Shown: positions 1 through 8,830, counted from the first letter of the stretch. The stretch is DNA of 64,000 bases from Pseudoduganella umbonata (GCF_014192225.1 NZ_JACHXS010000008.1:294411-358410), one strand, 5' to 3'. Translations and numbers: made by a program. Notes: generated by a model from the sequence alone, not told the origin.

Positions 1-1037
1 AAGAACAGGTACAGCGCCGATGCCAGTGCCTGCGGCGCGCGGGCCCGCCGGCCCACCCAGCTGCTGGCCATCGAGTGGCTGGCAAAGAACGCAAAGGTAA
101 ACAACGCCATGCCGGCGACGATCGCCACCAGGTTGTCGGCCAGCGTCAGCAACAGGCCGGCCAGCATCGCCGACAGCGTGGCCCACAGGACCTTGCGGCG
201 GCCCAGGCGGTCCGCCAGGCGACCGGCCCATACGGAACTGTAGATGCCCAGCAGGTACAGGAAGGAAATCCCGCCGACGATGCCCGGGCGCAGCGAGAAC
301 GGCTCGCCCATCAGCCGGAAACCGATGAAATTGTAGGCGCTGACGAAGCAGCCCATCAGCAGGAATGCCAGCGCGAACAGCCACGGCAGGCCAGCGTCGG
401 ACAAATGGCGGCGCAAGCCGGCAGCCATGCCGTCCAGCCCGCCCTGCGCGGGCCGGAAGTTGCGCGATGCGGGCAGGCTGCGCCAGAATTCCCAGGCCGC
501 ATACAAGCCGGCCGCGCCTATCGCCGCCAGTGCGACGCGCCACGAAAACACGTCGGACAAGGTCGACGTCACGACCCGCCCCAGCATGCCGCCGAACGCA
601 CTGCCGCTGATGTACAGCCCCATCGACAGGCCCAGCGACTCCGGTTCGATTTCCTCGCTCAGGTAAGCCATCGCGACCGCCGGCATGCCGCCCAGCCCGA
701 GGCCCAGCAGCGCGCGCGCCGCCAGCAGCTGCGGGTAATTGCGCGCCAGCGCGCAGACCAGCGTCATCACGGCGGCCAGGAACAGCGCGGCGACCATCAG
801 CCCCCTGCGGCCGATACGGTCCGACACGATCGACGACAGCAGTAGCGATACGGCCAAAGCCCCGGTCGACACCGACAGCGACAGGCTGCTCTGCGCCGGC
901 GTCAGCGCGAACTGGTGCGCCAGCAGCGGCATCAGCGGCTGGACGCAGTACAACAGGGCGAAACAGGAAAAACCGCCGAAGAACAGCGCGCGGTTGGTAC
1001 GCCGAAAGGCGGGACTGGCGGGGGAAATGCGCTCCAT
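1..1037 (-). CDS. MFS exporter, YnfM-like, 3' end beyond the window
   Basis: This is a major facilitator superfamily permease of the inner membrane. About 345 residues are visible and the C-terminus runs off the left edge. The N-terminus is MERISPASPAFRRTNRALFF, followed by alternating hydrophobic helices and the MFS loop signature SDRIGRRGLM between helices 2 and 3. The repeated half-motif ADRLGRRKVL appears later, as expected for the second six-helix half. It is divergent from a LysR regulator, the same arrangement as E. coli ynfM/ynfL, so it is probably an exporter controlled by that regulator. The substrate cannot be read from the sequence. The start at 1037 is the first Met of a well-aligned MFS N-terminus. 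Confidence 0.88.
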   Translation of the reverse strand, partial: MERISPASPAFRRTNRALFFGGFSCFALLYCVQPLMPLLAHQFALTPAQSSLSLSVSTGALAVSLLLSSIVSDRIGRRGLMVAALFLAAVMTLVCALARNYPQLLAARALLGLGLGGMPAVAMAYLSEEIEPESLGLSMGLYISGSAFGGMLGRVVTSTLSDVFSWRVALAAIGAAGLYAAWEFWRSLPASRNFRPAQGGLDGMAAGLRRHLSDAGLPWLFALAFLLMGCFVSAYNFIGFRLMGEPFSLRPGIVGGISFLYLLGIYSSVWAGRLADRLGRRKVLWATLSAMLAGLLLTLADNLVAIVAGMALFTFAFFASHSMASSWVGRRARAPQALASALYLF

Positions 1038-1137
1038 GGTGCTTTGCTTTCAAGGACGATGGAGCGATGGTAGGATTGCCCGGTATTACTGTCCAATATA
1101 TATTTGAGTCATCATTAATACTTCAAAGCGATAACAG
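1038..1137. promoter_or_regulatory. Divergent promoter region between MFS and LysR genes
   Basis: These 100 bp separate two divergent starts. The centre (about 1085-1125) is AT-rich in an otherwise GC-rich region, with TCCAATATATATTTGAG followed by TCATCATTAATAC, which is where overlapping promoters and a LysR-type T-N11-A site would be expected. The exact boxes are not resolved by eye. Confidence 0.5.
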
Positions 1138-2031
1138 ATGGAGCTTCGACACCTGCGTTATTTCGTCGCCGTGGCCGAGGAACTGAGCTTTACGCGGGCG
1201 GCCGAGCGCCTGCACATCGGCCAGCCCCCGCTCTCGCAGCAGATCCAGGCACTGGAACATGAAGTGGGCGCGCGGCTGTTCGAGCGCAGCAAGCGCTGGG
1301 TGCGCCTCACGGAGGCGGGCAAGCTGTTCCTCGTCGATGCGCGGCGCGTGCTGGCGCTGTCCGAACAGGCCAAGGAAACCGCGCGCCGCGCACAGCGGGG
1401 CGAAGCGGGCGAACTGCGCGTGGGCTTCACCTTCTCGACGCCGTTCACGGCGCTGTTCGCCTCCGTGGTACGGCGCTACCGGCAGCAGTATCCCGGCGTG
1501 CTGCTGACCTTCGTGGAGATGGCAACCTTGCCGCAGCTGGCGAAACTGGAGGCGCGCGAACTGGACCTGGGCTTCGTGCGCACGGTCAGCGTGCCGATCC
1601 CGGAAACCATCACGCTGACGACGCTGCGCCACGATCCGCTGCGGCTGGTGCTGCCGGCCGACTGGCCGATCGCGGCGATGGAACGCATCACGGTGAAGGA
1701 CCTGGAGGGCTTGCCGTTCGTGATCTTCCCGAAGGATGCGGGCACCGGCATCCACCCGCAACTGTTCCGCATGTGCCGCGCCGCCGGCTTCACGCCGCAG
1801 ATCGCGATGGAAGCGGGCGAGGCGTCGACGATCATCGGGCTGGTGGCCGCCGGCTGCGGCATCTCCGTGCTGCCCAGTTCATTCGAGGGCATCCACATGG
1901 ACGGCGTGGTGTACCGGCCGCTGGACGACCCGCAGGCGACGACGGCACTGATGCTGGCGCAGCGCAGCGACGACGCCGGCCCGCTGGTCGAGGCATTCCT
2001 GGCATTGGCAAAAGCTGCCGCAGGGGAATAG
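1138..2031 (+). CDS. LysR-family transcriptional regulator
   Basis: A full-length LysR-type regulator of 297 residues. The N-terminal winged helix-turn-helix (about residues 1-60) starts MELRHLRYFVAVAEELSFTR and contains the recognition region LHIGQPPLSQQIQALE. The rest is a periplasmic-binding-protein-like effector domain with the usual GELRVGF entry at about residue 90. It is divergent from the MFS exporter at 1-1037 and most likely controls it, as YnfL is thought to do for YnfM. The effector is unknown. The start is fixed by the family N-terminus. Confidence 0.93.
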   Translation: MELRHLRYFVAVAEELSFTRAAERLHIGQPPLSQQIQALEHEVGARLFERSKRWVRLTEAGKLFLVDARRVLALSEQAKETARRAQRGEAGELRVGFTFSTPFTALFASVVRRYRQQYPGVLLTFVEMATLPQLAKLEARELDLGFVRTVSVPIPETITLTTLRHDPLRLVLPADWPIAAMERITVKDLEGLPFVIFPKDAGTGIHPQLFRMCRAAGFTPQIAMEAGEASTIIGLVAAGCGISVLPSSFEGIHMDGVVYRPLDDPQATTALMLAQRSDDAGPLVEAFLALAKAAAGE

Positions 2032-2100
2032 TTGCCGGAAAAATGGGGACAAAAAACGGAGGACAGACGGCGTGCGATGCGGTCGACACGGCGGCGATCT

Positions 2101-2196
2101 GGTGTCGGACACCGGGTTGATGGTGTCGGACACCGGTTCTTGCGTGGTGACATACTGGCGAAAACCGGTGTCCGACACATGAATGTGTCCGACACC
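2101..2196. repeat. Four-unit palindromic cassette, GTGTCGGACAC type, copy A
   Basis: Two direct copies of GGTGTCGGACACCGG lie at 2101-2115 and 2122-2136. Two copies of the complementary form CCGGTGTCCGACAC(C) lie at about 2165-2178 and 2185-2196. Each core GTGTC-G-GACAC is itself a palindrome, and the whole cassette is an inverted repeat around a 28-bp centre. The same architecture recurs at 21096-21196. It sits between a plus-strand gene end and a minus-strand gene end, as REP/BIME elements usually do. Confidence 0.85.
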
Positions 2197-2245
2197 AGCG
2201 ACGCGAACGCCGGCGCAATGTCGACGAAAACCATCGGCGGAGCGC

Positions 2246-3118
2246 TCAGTCGTAGTCGGGATCCAGTTCCGAGCCGGCGTAGTTTTCCAGCTCGGCGAAC
2301 AGCGTCTTCATCGCCGTGCGCCCCGGAATGTGCTGCAGCACCGTGCATCCCTTGCGGTAGACGTCGATGCGGTTCAGCAGCACCGGGTGGTGCTGGGCAG
2401 GCACGGCGGCGGCCAGTTCGGCCCAGCCGGCTTCGAAATCGGGCTTGTTCGCGCGCACCGCCTTGACGAAGCGCTCGAAGTCCTTCTGGCCGGTGCGGGC
2501 CACGATACGGCCGCCGCCTTCGACGGCGAAGATGATCGCCAGCGCGATCACGCCTTCCGCGTTCAGGTCGGTATCCTTGATGGCACCGGCGCTGTTATGG
2601 CGGCGCAGCCAGTTGGCGAAACGCACCACCGCCTGCGCTTCCTGCCGCTGCTTCAACTGCTCCTGGTAGCGCGCCGGGCCGTCCCAGTTGGCGTTCGGGT
2701 CGGTCAGGCAGATGTCGAAGAAGATGTCGCGCAGGCGCCGCTGCGCATAGACCGGATCCTGGTCGTATTCGCCCACCAGCGTATCTTCCGGCATTGCGGC
2801 CAGGTCCTTCAGCTGGCGGAAGCCGGCCTGGAATGCCGCCTCGGCGCCGTTATCGACGAGGAAGTCCAGCGCGGCGGCGTCGCTGTCCACGGCGAGCAGT
2901 TGCTCGAGGCCCAGCGATACGCCGCCCACCGTCAGGTTGACGGCCTTCTGGATGCCTTCGGAAGTACGGTGGTTGGTGAACTTCTCGGCAACCATCGCCG
3001 TGATGCCGGCCAGCTCGTCGGCAAGCATCACGGCCGCATCCGGACGGGTATCGCCCGGCAGCAGCTTGATCGCGCGCGTCAGTCTCGGCAGGTTTTCGCG
3101 TACGAGTGCCGGCAGCAT
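2246..3118 (-). CDS. Conserved hypothetical protein, last gene of J-domain operon
   Basis: A 290-residue soluble protein with no recognised domain. It looks alpha-helical, with repeated hydrophobic segments and no signal peptide or membrane helix, and ends in an acidic tail (ELDPDYD). Its ATG overlaps the stop of the upstream gene by one base (TGATG), which implies translational coupling. The cluster order J-domain protein, 167-residue acidic protein, 260-residue protein, then this one suggests a joint role around a DnaK-type chaperone or a complex it assembles. That role is inferred from context only. Confidence 0.7.
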   Translation of the reverse strand: MLPALVRENLPRLTRAIKLLPGDTRPDAAVMLADELAGITAMVAEKFTNHRTSEGIQKAVNLTVGGVSLGLEQLLAVDSDAAALDFLVDNGAEAAFQAGFRQLKDLAAMPEDTLVGEYDQDPVYAQRRLRDIFFDICLTDPNANWDGPARYQEQLKQRQEAQAVVRFANWLRRHNSAGAIKDTDLNAEGVIALAIIFAVEGGGRIVARTGQKDFERFVKAVRANKPDFEAGWAELAAAVPAQHHPVLLNRIDVYRKGCTVLQHIPGRTAMKTLFAELENYAGSELDPDYD

Positions 3119-3900
3119 CAGGAGAAGATCCCCGTGCCGAGATTGCGGCGGCCGCCGCGCGTGCTGCCGCTGCGGGTGCTCGGCACCTGCTTGCGCAGCC
3201 GGTACAGCAGCTCTTTCGTCGAGCGCTGCAGCACCGACGGTTCTTCGTCGTCCGGATCGTCGGAATATTCGGCGTCGGCCAGGTCGGCGCTGTGGCGGAA
3301 CTCGGGGAACAGTTCGAACAGTGCACGGTCCCAGCCATCCTCGCTGGCCTGCGCCAGCGCGACGGCCAGCGGTACCACGTCGCTGTCGGAGGACGACTGC
3401 GCCGTGATGTACTGGCCCTTCGAGATCACTTCGCCGGCCACTTCCAGCATTTCCTTCGGCGCCAGCGAGAACACGATCGCAAACACGGTCGCGCCATGGT
3501 CGGTGGCGGACGCTTCCTGCAGCAGCTCGCGGCGGCGCTCCTCATCCTCGGTGCCGAACACCACGCCGTGGATGTGCGAGAACAGCGACTCGGCGATGCG
3601 TTCGGGATCGTCCTCGATCATGTCCTCGTTCCACGTGGCGGCGATGTAGGCCAGGCTGTCGGCCCATGCCTTCGGCGGCACCAGCAGCGTGGCCAGCGAC
3701 AGCTTGCCGCCGTCGAAGCCGGCCATGTGCAGCGCCGTCACGTGCGGCGGAATGTTCTGCAGCACCTCGGCCACGGCCAGGTCGCCGTGCTGCTCGGCCG
3801 CGTCGGCGAATGCCTGCTCGGCATGGCCCAGCGAACCGGCCAGCACCAGTTCCGTCACCTGCTTGCTGATTGCTGGCAGATTGGACTTTTCGTCGGACAT
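3118..3900 (-). CDS. Conserved hypothetical protein, third gene of J-domain operon
   Basis: A 260-residue soluble protein of unknown function, starting MSDEKSNLPAISKQVTELVL. The N-terminal three quarters is helical and acidic; the C-terminal part from about residue 220 is basic (RLRKQVPSTRSGSTRGGRRN), suggesting a flexible or nucleic-acid-contacting tail. The ATG at 3900 is chosen because it overlaps the upstream TGA as TGATG; a TTG three bases earlier would also be open. Both junctions in this run are one-base overlaps, so the three hypothetical proteins are probably made in fixed ratio. Confidence 0.7.
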   Translation of the reverse strand: MSDEKSNLPAISKQVTELVLAGSLGHAEQAFADAAEQHGDLAVAEVLQNIPPHVTALHMAGFDGGKLSLATLLVPPKAWADSLAYIAATWNEDMIEDDPERIAESLFSHIHGVVFGTEDEERRRELLQEASATDHGATVFAIVFSLAPKEMLEVAGEVISKGQYITAQSSSDSDVVPLAVALAQASEDGWDRALFELFPEFRHSADLADAEYSDDPDDEEPSVLQRSTKELLYRLRKQVPSTRSGSTRGGRRNLGTGIFS

Positions 3901-4403
3901 CAACGCTCTCCTTCCTGGTCGAACATCTGGGTGAATTCCTCGCTGGCGCCGCCGTCTTCCTCGTCGTCATCGCCGTCGTCGCCTTCGGCGAGCTGGTCGA
4001 GCGAGGTATCGTCGTCGTCCCACATGCGCGGATGCTTGTGCAGGAACGCGGTCACGATGGCCTGGCGGCCCAGGTCGGGATGGTTTTCCTCGATGGCTTC
4101 CAGCATGCGGGCGGCCTCGCCGTCCGGGCACGATACGGCCGAGAACACGCGCGCCGGGTCGCCGAATTCGAAGTCCTCGGCATCGGCCAGCAGCGTTTTC
4201 GGTTCGGCGATCTCGATCACGTCGACCAGCGCGAACGCCATCATGTTCAGGTCCTCGATGCCGCCGCCATTGGCATACTCGGTCACCAGCGCCTTCGTCA
4301 TCGCCTGGTAGTTCTTGCGGTCCGGCGGATCGCCCAGGATGCCTTCGATCTGATCGGCCAGTTCGCGCGCCTGGAAGGCGAACTCGGGGTGTACTCTTCT
4401 CAT
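3900..4403 (-). CDS. Acidic conserved hypothetical protein, second gene of J-domain operon
   Basis: A 167-residue soluble protein with no family I recognise. The first 110 residues look helical (MRRVHPEFAFQARELADQIE and onward). The C-terminal 45 residues are strongly acidic, including DDDD and GDDGDDDEEDGG runs, so they are likely disordered. It follows the J-domain gene by 78 bp and overlaps the next gene at its stop codon. A small acidic partner beside a J protein could be a client adaptor, but no motif proves it. Confidence 0.68.
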   Translation of the reverse strand: MRRVHPEFAFQARELADQIEGILGDPPDRKNYQAMTKALVTEYANGGGIEDLNMMAFALVDVIEIAEPKTLLADAEDFEFGDPARVFSAVSCPDGEAARMLEAIEENHPDLGRQAIVTAFLHKHPRMWDDDDTSLDQLAEGDDGDDDEEDGGASEEFTQMFDQEGER

Positions 4404-4481
4404 GTCAATCTTTCAAAAATGCGTGACCATTGTTGGCCTTGCGGGACCTCGAGAAATCGTCGGTTTATCGCGGCCCCTCGA

Positions 4482-4775
4482 CTAGGCGGCAGGTAGTGTG
4501 ACGCCGTGCAGGCTGAAGACGGAGCGCCACAACTGGTAGGCTTCCTCTTCCGGGTCGATGATGATCCGGTGGTTCAGGCTCTGGTTGTATTCTTCCCGCT
4601 TGGCCGGATCGGACAGTACCTCGTAGGCCTTGACGATGGCCTTGAAACGGGCATCGGCGCCCGGTTCGGGATTGCGGTCCGGGTGGAAGCGCATCGCCAG
4701 CGAACGGTAGATCTTCTTGATCTCGTCGTCCGTCGCGTTCGGCGCCACACCCAGCACGTTGTACAAATTATCCAT
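4482..4775 (-). CDS. Small J-domain protein (DnaJ-like)
   Basis: A 97-residue protein that is almost only a J-domain, residues about 3-68. It begins MDNLYNVLGVAPNATDDEIK, and the HPD tripeptide needed to stimulate DnaK ATPase is present in RFHPDRNPEPGA. There is no Gly/Phe region, zinc-finger or C-terminal client domain, so it is a type III J protein whose specificity must come from its last 30 residues or from partners. It heads a run of three hypothetical genes on the same strand and is divergent from glnS, about 140 bp away. Confidence 0.88.
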   Translation of the reverse strand: MDNLYNVLGVAPNATDDEIKKIYRSLAMRFHPDRNPEPGADARFKAIVKAYEVLSDPAKREEYNQSLNHRIIIDPEEEAYQLWRSVFSLHGVTLPAA

Positions 4776-4915
4776 GTATTTATCTGCCTAGTAACTCTTG
4801 TCCAAAACGAGGGCGTAAGGGCGAATTATCCTATAGAAAACGCTCCGCCGTCCCGCCGCGCTGGCGTGCGTACGGTAAAATGGCCGTCAATCGACTCCAA
4901 TTCCCGCCTTCGTAC

Positions 4916-6679
4916 ATGAGCAACGACAAAAAGACTGCCGCAGCGGCCCCAGCGCCGAATTTCCTTCGCAACATCGTCGAACACGACCTGGCCACCGGCG
5001 CGCACCAGCGCGAGGGCCTGCCGCAAGTCATCACCCGCTTCCCGCCCGAGCCGAACGGCTACCTGCATATCGGCCACGCCAAGTCGATCTGCCTGAACTT
5101 CGGCCTGGCGCGCGACTACCAGGGCCGCTGCCACCTGCGCTTCGACGACACCAATCCTGCGAAGGAAGAGCAGGAATACGTCGACTCCATCATGGACAGC
5201 GTGAAATGGCTGGGCTTTTCCTGGGAAAACCAGGATCCCGCCGGAGGCGACGCCTACCTGCACTATGCCAGCGATTACTTCGACCGGCTGTACGAGATGG
5301 CCGAGTACCTGATCAAGGCCGGCTACGCCTACGTGGACAGCCAGAGCGCCGAGGAAATGGCGGCCAATCGTGGCAATTTCAATACGCCGGGCGTCAATTC
5401 GCGCTTCCGCAACCGCCCTGCCGAGGAATCGCTGCAACTGTTCCGCGACATGAAGGCAGGCAAGTATGCCGATGGCGAACACATCCTGCGTGCCAAGATG
5501 AGCGAAGACGCGATGGCGTCGCCGAACATGAACCTGCGCGACCCGGCCATCTACCGGATCCGCCATGCGCACCACCACCGCACCGGCGACAAGTGGTGCA
5601 TCTACCCGATGTACGACTACACGCATCCGATCTCGGATGCGCTGGAAAACATCACCCATTCCGTATGCACGCTGGAATTCCAGGATCACCGCCCGTTCTA
5701 CGACTGGCTGCTGGAAACGCTGGCCGAAGGCGGCTTCTTCAAGAAGCCGCTGCCCAAGCAATATGAATTCTCGCGGCTGAACCTGACGTACATCGTCACC
5801 TCCAAGCGCAAGCTGCGCCAGCTGGTCGAGGAAGGCATCGTCGACGGCTGGGACGACCCGCGCCTGTCCACGCTGGTGGGCATGCGCCGCCGCGGCTTCA
5901 CGCCGGAAGGCATCCAGCTGATGGCCGAACGCACCGGCGTGACGAAATCGGATGGCTGGATCGATTTCGGCGTGCTGGAAGGCGCCGTGCGCGAAGACCT
6001 GGACCCGAAGGCGCCGCGCGCGATCGCCGTGCTGAAGCCATTGAAATTGATCGTCGACAACTTCGATGCCAACGACAGCGTCGAATGCAGCTCGCCCGTC
6101 CATCCGCACCACCCCGAGCTGGGCAACCGCACGTTCCCGTTCACCCGCGAACTGTGGATCGAGGAAGAGGACTTCATGGAAGTGCCGAGCAAGGGCTACT
6201 TCCGCTTCTATCCGCCGATCGGCGACCAGCCGGGGGCGCGCGTGCGCCTGAAATACGGCTTCGTGGCCGAATGCACCGGCTATGACAAGGACGACAGCGG
6301 CAAGATTACTGCCGTGCACGTCAACTACTTCCCCGACAGCAAATCGGGCACCGACGGCGCCAACAACTACAAGGTGAAGGGCAACATCCACTGGGTCAGC
6401 GCCAGCGCGGCACTGGAAGCGGAAGTACGCCTGTACGACCGCCTGTTCACGGATCCGCAGCCGGATGCCGGCGGCAAGGATTTCAAGCAGTTCCTCAACC
6501 CGAAGGCCAAGGAGGTCGTGACGGCGTACCTGGAACCGGGCCTGGAGGATGCGCAGGCCGAACAGCGCTTCCAGTTCGAACGCCACGGCTACTTCGTGGC
6601 CGACCGGGTCGATTCCCGGCCGGGCAAGCCCGTGTTCAACCGGATCGTCACACTGAAAGACAGCTGGGGAACAAAGTAA
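4916..6679 (+). CDS. glnS: Glutaminyl-tRNA synthetase
   Basis: This class I synthetase attaches glutamine to tRNA(Gln). It is 587 residues from ATG 4916 (MSNDKKTAAAAPAPNFLRNI); an in-frame ATG 36 bp upstream would add an atypical leader. The catalytic Rossmann fold is marked by FPPEPNGYLHIGHAKSICLN, which holds the HIGH motif, and the KMSKS-like loop is seen as IVTSKRKL. The C-terminal anticodon-binding beta-barrels follow, with length as usual for bacterial GlnRS. It is a single gene with its own terminator at 6694-6718. A gluQRS paralogue lies at 34015. Confidence 0.97.
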   Translation: MSNDKKTAAAAPAPNFLRNIVEHDLATGAHQREGLPQVITRFPPEPNGYLHIGHAKSICLNFGLARDYQGRCHLRFDDTNPAKEEQEYVDSIMDSVKWLGFSWENQDPAGGDAYLHYASDYFDRLYEMAEYLIKAGYAYVDSQSAEEMAANRGNFNTPGVNSRFRNRPAEESLQLFRDMKAGKYADGEHILRAKMSEDAMASPNMNLRDPAIYRIRHAHHHRTGDKWCIYPMYDYTHPISDALENITHSVCTLEFQDHRPFYDWLLETLAEGGFFKKPLPKQYEFSRLNLTYIVTSKRKLRQLVEEGIVDGWDDPRLSTLVGMRRRGFTPEGIQLMAERTGVTKSDGWIDFGVLEGAVREDLDPKAPRAIAVLKPLKLIVDNFDANDSVECSSPVHPHHPELGNRTFPFTRELWIEEEDFMEVPSKGYFRFYPPIGDQPGARVRLKYGFVAECTGYDKDDSGKITAVHVNYFPDSKSGTDGANNYKVKGNIHWVSASAALEAEVRLYDRLFTDPQPDAGGKDFKQFLNPKAKEVVTAYLEPGLEDAQAEQRFQFERHGYFVADRVDSRPGKPVFNRIVTLKDSWGTK

Positions 6680-6693
6680 TCCAAGGCAGACGA

Positions 6694-6718
6694 GGCCGCC
6701 CGCGAGGCGGCCTTTTTT
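6694..6718 (+). terminator. Rho-independent terminator of glnS
   Basis: A perfect GGCCGCC / GGCGGCC stem with a 5-nt loop is followed by six T residues, 15 bp after the glnS stop codon. Confidence 0.92.
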
Positions 6719-6734
6719 CAGGCGCGCGCGAAAC

Positions 6735-6760
6735 TTTAGTCACATTGTTTAGTCACATTG
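6735..6760 (+). repeat. Tandem 13-bp direct repeat upstream of histidine kinase
   Basis: TTTAGTCACATTG occurs twice head to tail at 6735-6747 and 6748-6760, about 150 bp before the kinase start. It could be a direct-repeat activator site or a chance duplication; no regulator can be assigned. Confidence 0.6.
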
Positions 6761-6909
6761 ATCAGGCGCTTGCCTGTTGTCCACGACAGCGGGGATGCGG
6801 GCTGCGTCCGCCGCAACGGTTAACGTCCTATAGCGGGTTTGTTCTTGACGCAGCTCATACCGACTGCCTATATTTTGACCACGAACCCAGCTCTCCGCGC
6901 GTGCCGTCC

Positions 6910-8721
6910 ATGAAACAACCTCTGTCAGGAAAACTGCACGAAGCCAAACCTTCCTGGTGGAGCGGCGTGCTGCTGTCGATGCTGGTCGGCGCCGGCTTCT
7001 ATGCATGGATGGCCAATTCGCTGGAAAGCGAGGCGCTCGAGCGCTTCCGCAACCAGGCCCGCAGCATCCAGTACAACATTGCCGGCGGCATCAAGGCCTG
7101 TACCGACGTGCTGCGCGGCACCGCCAGCCATTTCCAGGCCAGCGAAGGCATGTCGCCGCAAAGTTTCCACCGCTATGTGCGCGGGCTGGACATCCCGCAC
7201 AATTTTCCATCGATCGCCAGCATCAATTTTGCCCAGTACGTGCCGGACGACCAGCGCGCCGCCTTCGAGCAGCAGATGCGCGGCGCGGCGGTACGCGACC
7301 TGGGCTATCCGGAATTTCGCATTGCGCCACCGGGCAAGCGGCCTTACTACACGGTCATCACGCTGCTGGAACCGATGTATGGCGCCAAAGGCAAATTCGG
7401 CTACGACCTGTCGGCCCGGCCGGCCGGCGCGCAGGCGCTGGCCAGTGCGCGCGACACCGGCGAGATGTCCAGTTCCGGCGTGCCGGTGCTGTTGCCCGAG
7501 GCGCCCACGCAGTTCGGCATGCCCCTGCGCCTGCCCGTCTACCGCGCCGACATGCCGGTCGTGACGGTACAGGACCGGCGCGCCGCCTACCTGGGTTCGG
7601 TGGGGATCGGCTTCTCGGTACCGCGCCTGGTGGAAGCCGCGATGGTCGATACGCCGGTGCGCGAGATTCGCGTGCGGCTGTACAGCACCACTCCCGGCAA
7701 GCCGCCGAACGGCAAGGCACCGAACGGGCACCTGCTGTTCGACAGCGTCGAATCGTTCGCCGGCCAGGCGCCGCCGGACAACCATGTGCAACTGAGCCTG
7801 CCGCTCAATTTCAATGGCCGGCTGTGGCAGGTCTACTTCGATGCGCCGCGCTCCGCGCTGTTCTCCAGTTTCGATGCCTACCTGCCGTGGCTTGCCGCGC
7901 TGGTGGGATTCGTCAGCACGCTGCTGATGTATGCACTGTTCCATGCCCAGGTATCGTCGCGGCGGCGGGCACTGCAGATGGCGCGCGACATGACGCGCGA
8001 ATTGCGCGACAGCCAGGCCAAGCTGCAACTGTCGCACCAGCGGCTGCGCCGGCTGGCCGCCCACGCCGAACAGATCAAGGAAGAAGAGCGCAAGCGCATC
8101 GCCCGCGAGATCCACGACGACCTGGGGCAGAACCTGCTGGCGCTGCGCATCGAGGCCGACATCCTGGCCAACCGTACCTCGCTGCGCCATCCGCACCTGC
8201 ACGCGCGCGCCACCGGCACGCTGAAGCAGATCGACGACACGATCCGCAGCGTGCGCAACATCATCAACGACCTGCGGCCCAACGTGCTGGACCTGGGCTT
8301 GTCCGCCGCGGTCGAATGGCAGACCACCCAGTTCCGCAAGCGTTCGGGCATCGAATGCGACGTGGTGGACCCCGAGGGCACGCCGGACGTGGACGACCGC
8401 TGCGCCGTGGCACTGTTCCGGGTGCTGCAGGAATCGCTCAGCAATATCCAGCAGCACGCCCGCGCCACCCATGTGCGGGTCGAACTGCGCCAGCTCGGCG
8501 GTACCCTGCGGATGACGATCGCGGACAACGGCATCGGCTTGCACGATGGCAGCCGCAACAAGAATGGCTCGTTCGGCCTGGTCGGCATCGAAGAGCGCAT
8601 GAGCCTGCTGGGCGGCGATTGTTCGATCGTCAGCCGGCCGCATGGCGGCACCACGGTCACCGTGACCGTGCCAATCGCCTGGCGCGCCACCCAGCCTGCC
8701 GTCGGCGCATTTGCCGGCTAA
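6910..8721 (+). CDS. CHASE-domain sensor histidine kinase (HisKA_3 type)
   Basis: A membrane sensor kinase of about 603 residues. Helix TM1 is near residues 17-33, followed by a periplasmic CHASE-like domain (RYVRGLDIPHNFPSIASINF) and TM2 near residue 320. A coiled coil leads to the HisKA_3 dimerisation segment with the phospho-acceptor His in IAREIHDDLGQNLLALRIEA, then an HATPase with N-box QESLSNIQQHARA and DNGIGL. NarL-type response regulators are the usual partners, but none is adjacent, so it is an orphan kinase here. The ATG at 6910 is preferred to longer open extensions because it directly precedes the first membrane segment; the RBS is weak. Confidence 0.87.
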   Translation: MKQPLSGKLHEAKPSWWSGVLLSMLVGAGFYAWMANSLESEALERFRNQARSIQYNIAGGIKACTDVLRGTASHFQASEGMSPQSFHRYVRGLDIPHNFPSIASINFAQYVPDDQRAAFEQQMRGAAVRDLGYPEFRIAPPGKRPYYTVITLLEPMYGAKGKFGYDLSARPAGAQALASARDTGEMSSSGVPVLLPEAPTQFGMPLRLPVYRADMPVVTVQDRRAAYLGSVGIGFSVPRLVEAAMVDTPVREIRVRLYSTTPGKPPNGKAPNGHLLFDSVESFAGQAPPDNHVQLSLPLNFNGRLWQVYFDAPRSALFSSFDAYLPWLAALVGFVSTLLMYALFHAQVSSRRRALQMARDMTRELRDSQAKLQLSHQRLRRLAAHAEQIKEEERKRIAREIHDDLGQNLLALRIEADILANRTSLRHPHLHARATGTLKQIDDTIRSVRNIINDLRPNVLDLGLSAAVEWQTTQFRKRSGIECDVVDPEGTPDVDDRCAVALFRVLQESLSNIQQHARATHVRVELRQLGGTLRMTIADNGIGLHDGSRNKNGSFGLVGIEERMSLLGGDCSIVSRPHGGTTVTVTVPIAWRATQPAVGAFAG

Positions 8722-8740
8722 TTCGCCGGCTAGATAGCGT

Positions 8741-8830
8741 CGAACAAAACCTCCATGGCTGCGTTGCAGCTCCTTGCCGTACCAAGCGTACTGTCTTCCT
8801 CGCTGCGCCTTGCCCCGAAGGCTTTGTTCG
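8741..8830. repeat. Possible dispersed palindromic element
   Basis: About 90 bp bounded by imperfect inverted ends, CGAACAAAACCT at 8741 and AAGGCTTTGTTCG ending at 8830. The interior is rich in CTTGCC/GCTGCG words. It lies between the kinase stop and the repeat-protein promoter and codes for nothing recognisable. It resembles short intergenic repeats common in GC-rich proteobacteria, but only one copy is visible here. Confidence 0.35.

Noticed and set aside
2183..3649. Long plus-strand open frame opposite the J-domain operon
   Set aside because: Its product is low-complexity Arg/Gln/Val-rich without any domain, and the opposite strand codes for well-behaved proteins with coupled starts; it is an antisense shadow typical of high GC.
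4826..6586. 586-residue minus-strand frame across glnS
   Set aside because: It lies opposite a certain glutaminyl-tRNA synthetase and has no family motif.
6673..6909. Kinase start further upstream at 6745
   Set aside because: It would place 55 unconserved residues before the first membrane helix and begins inside the 13-bp direct repeat.
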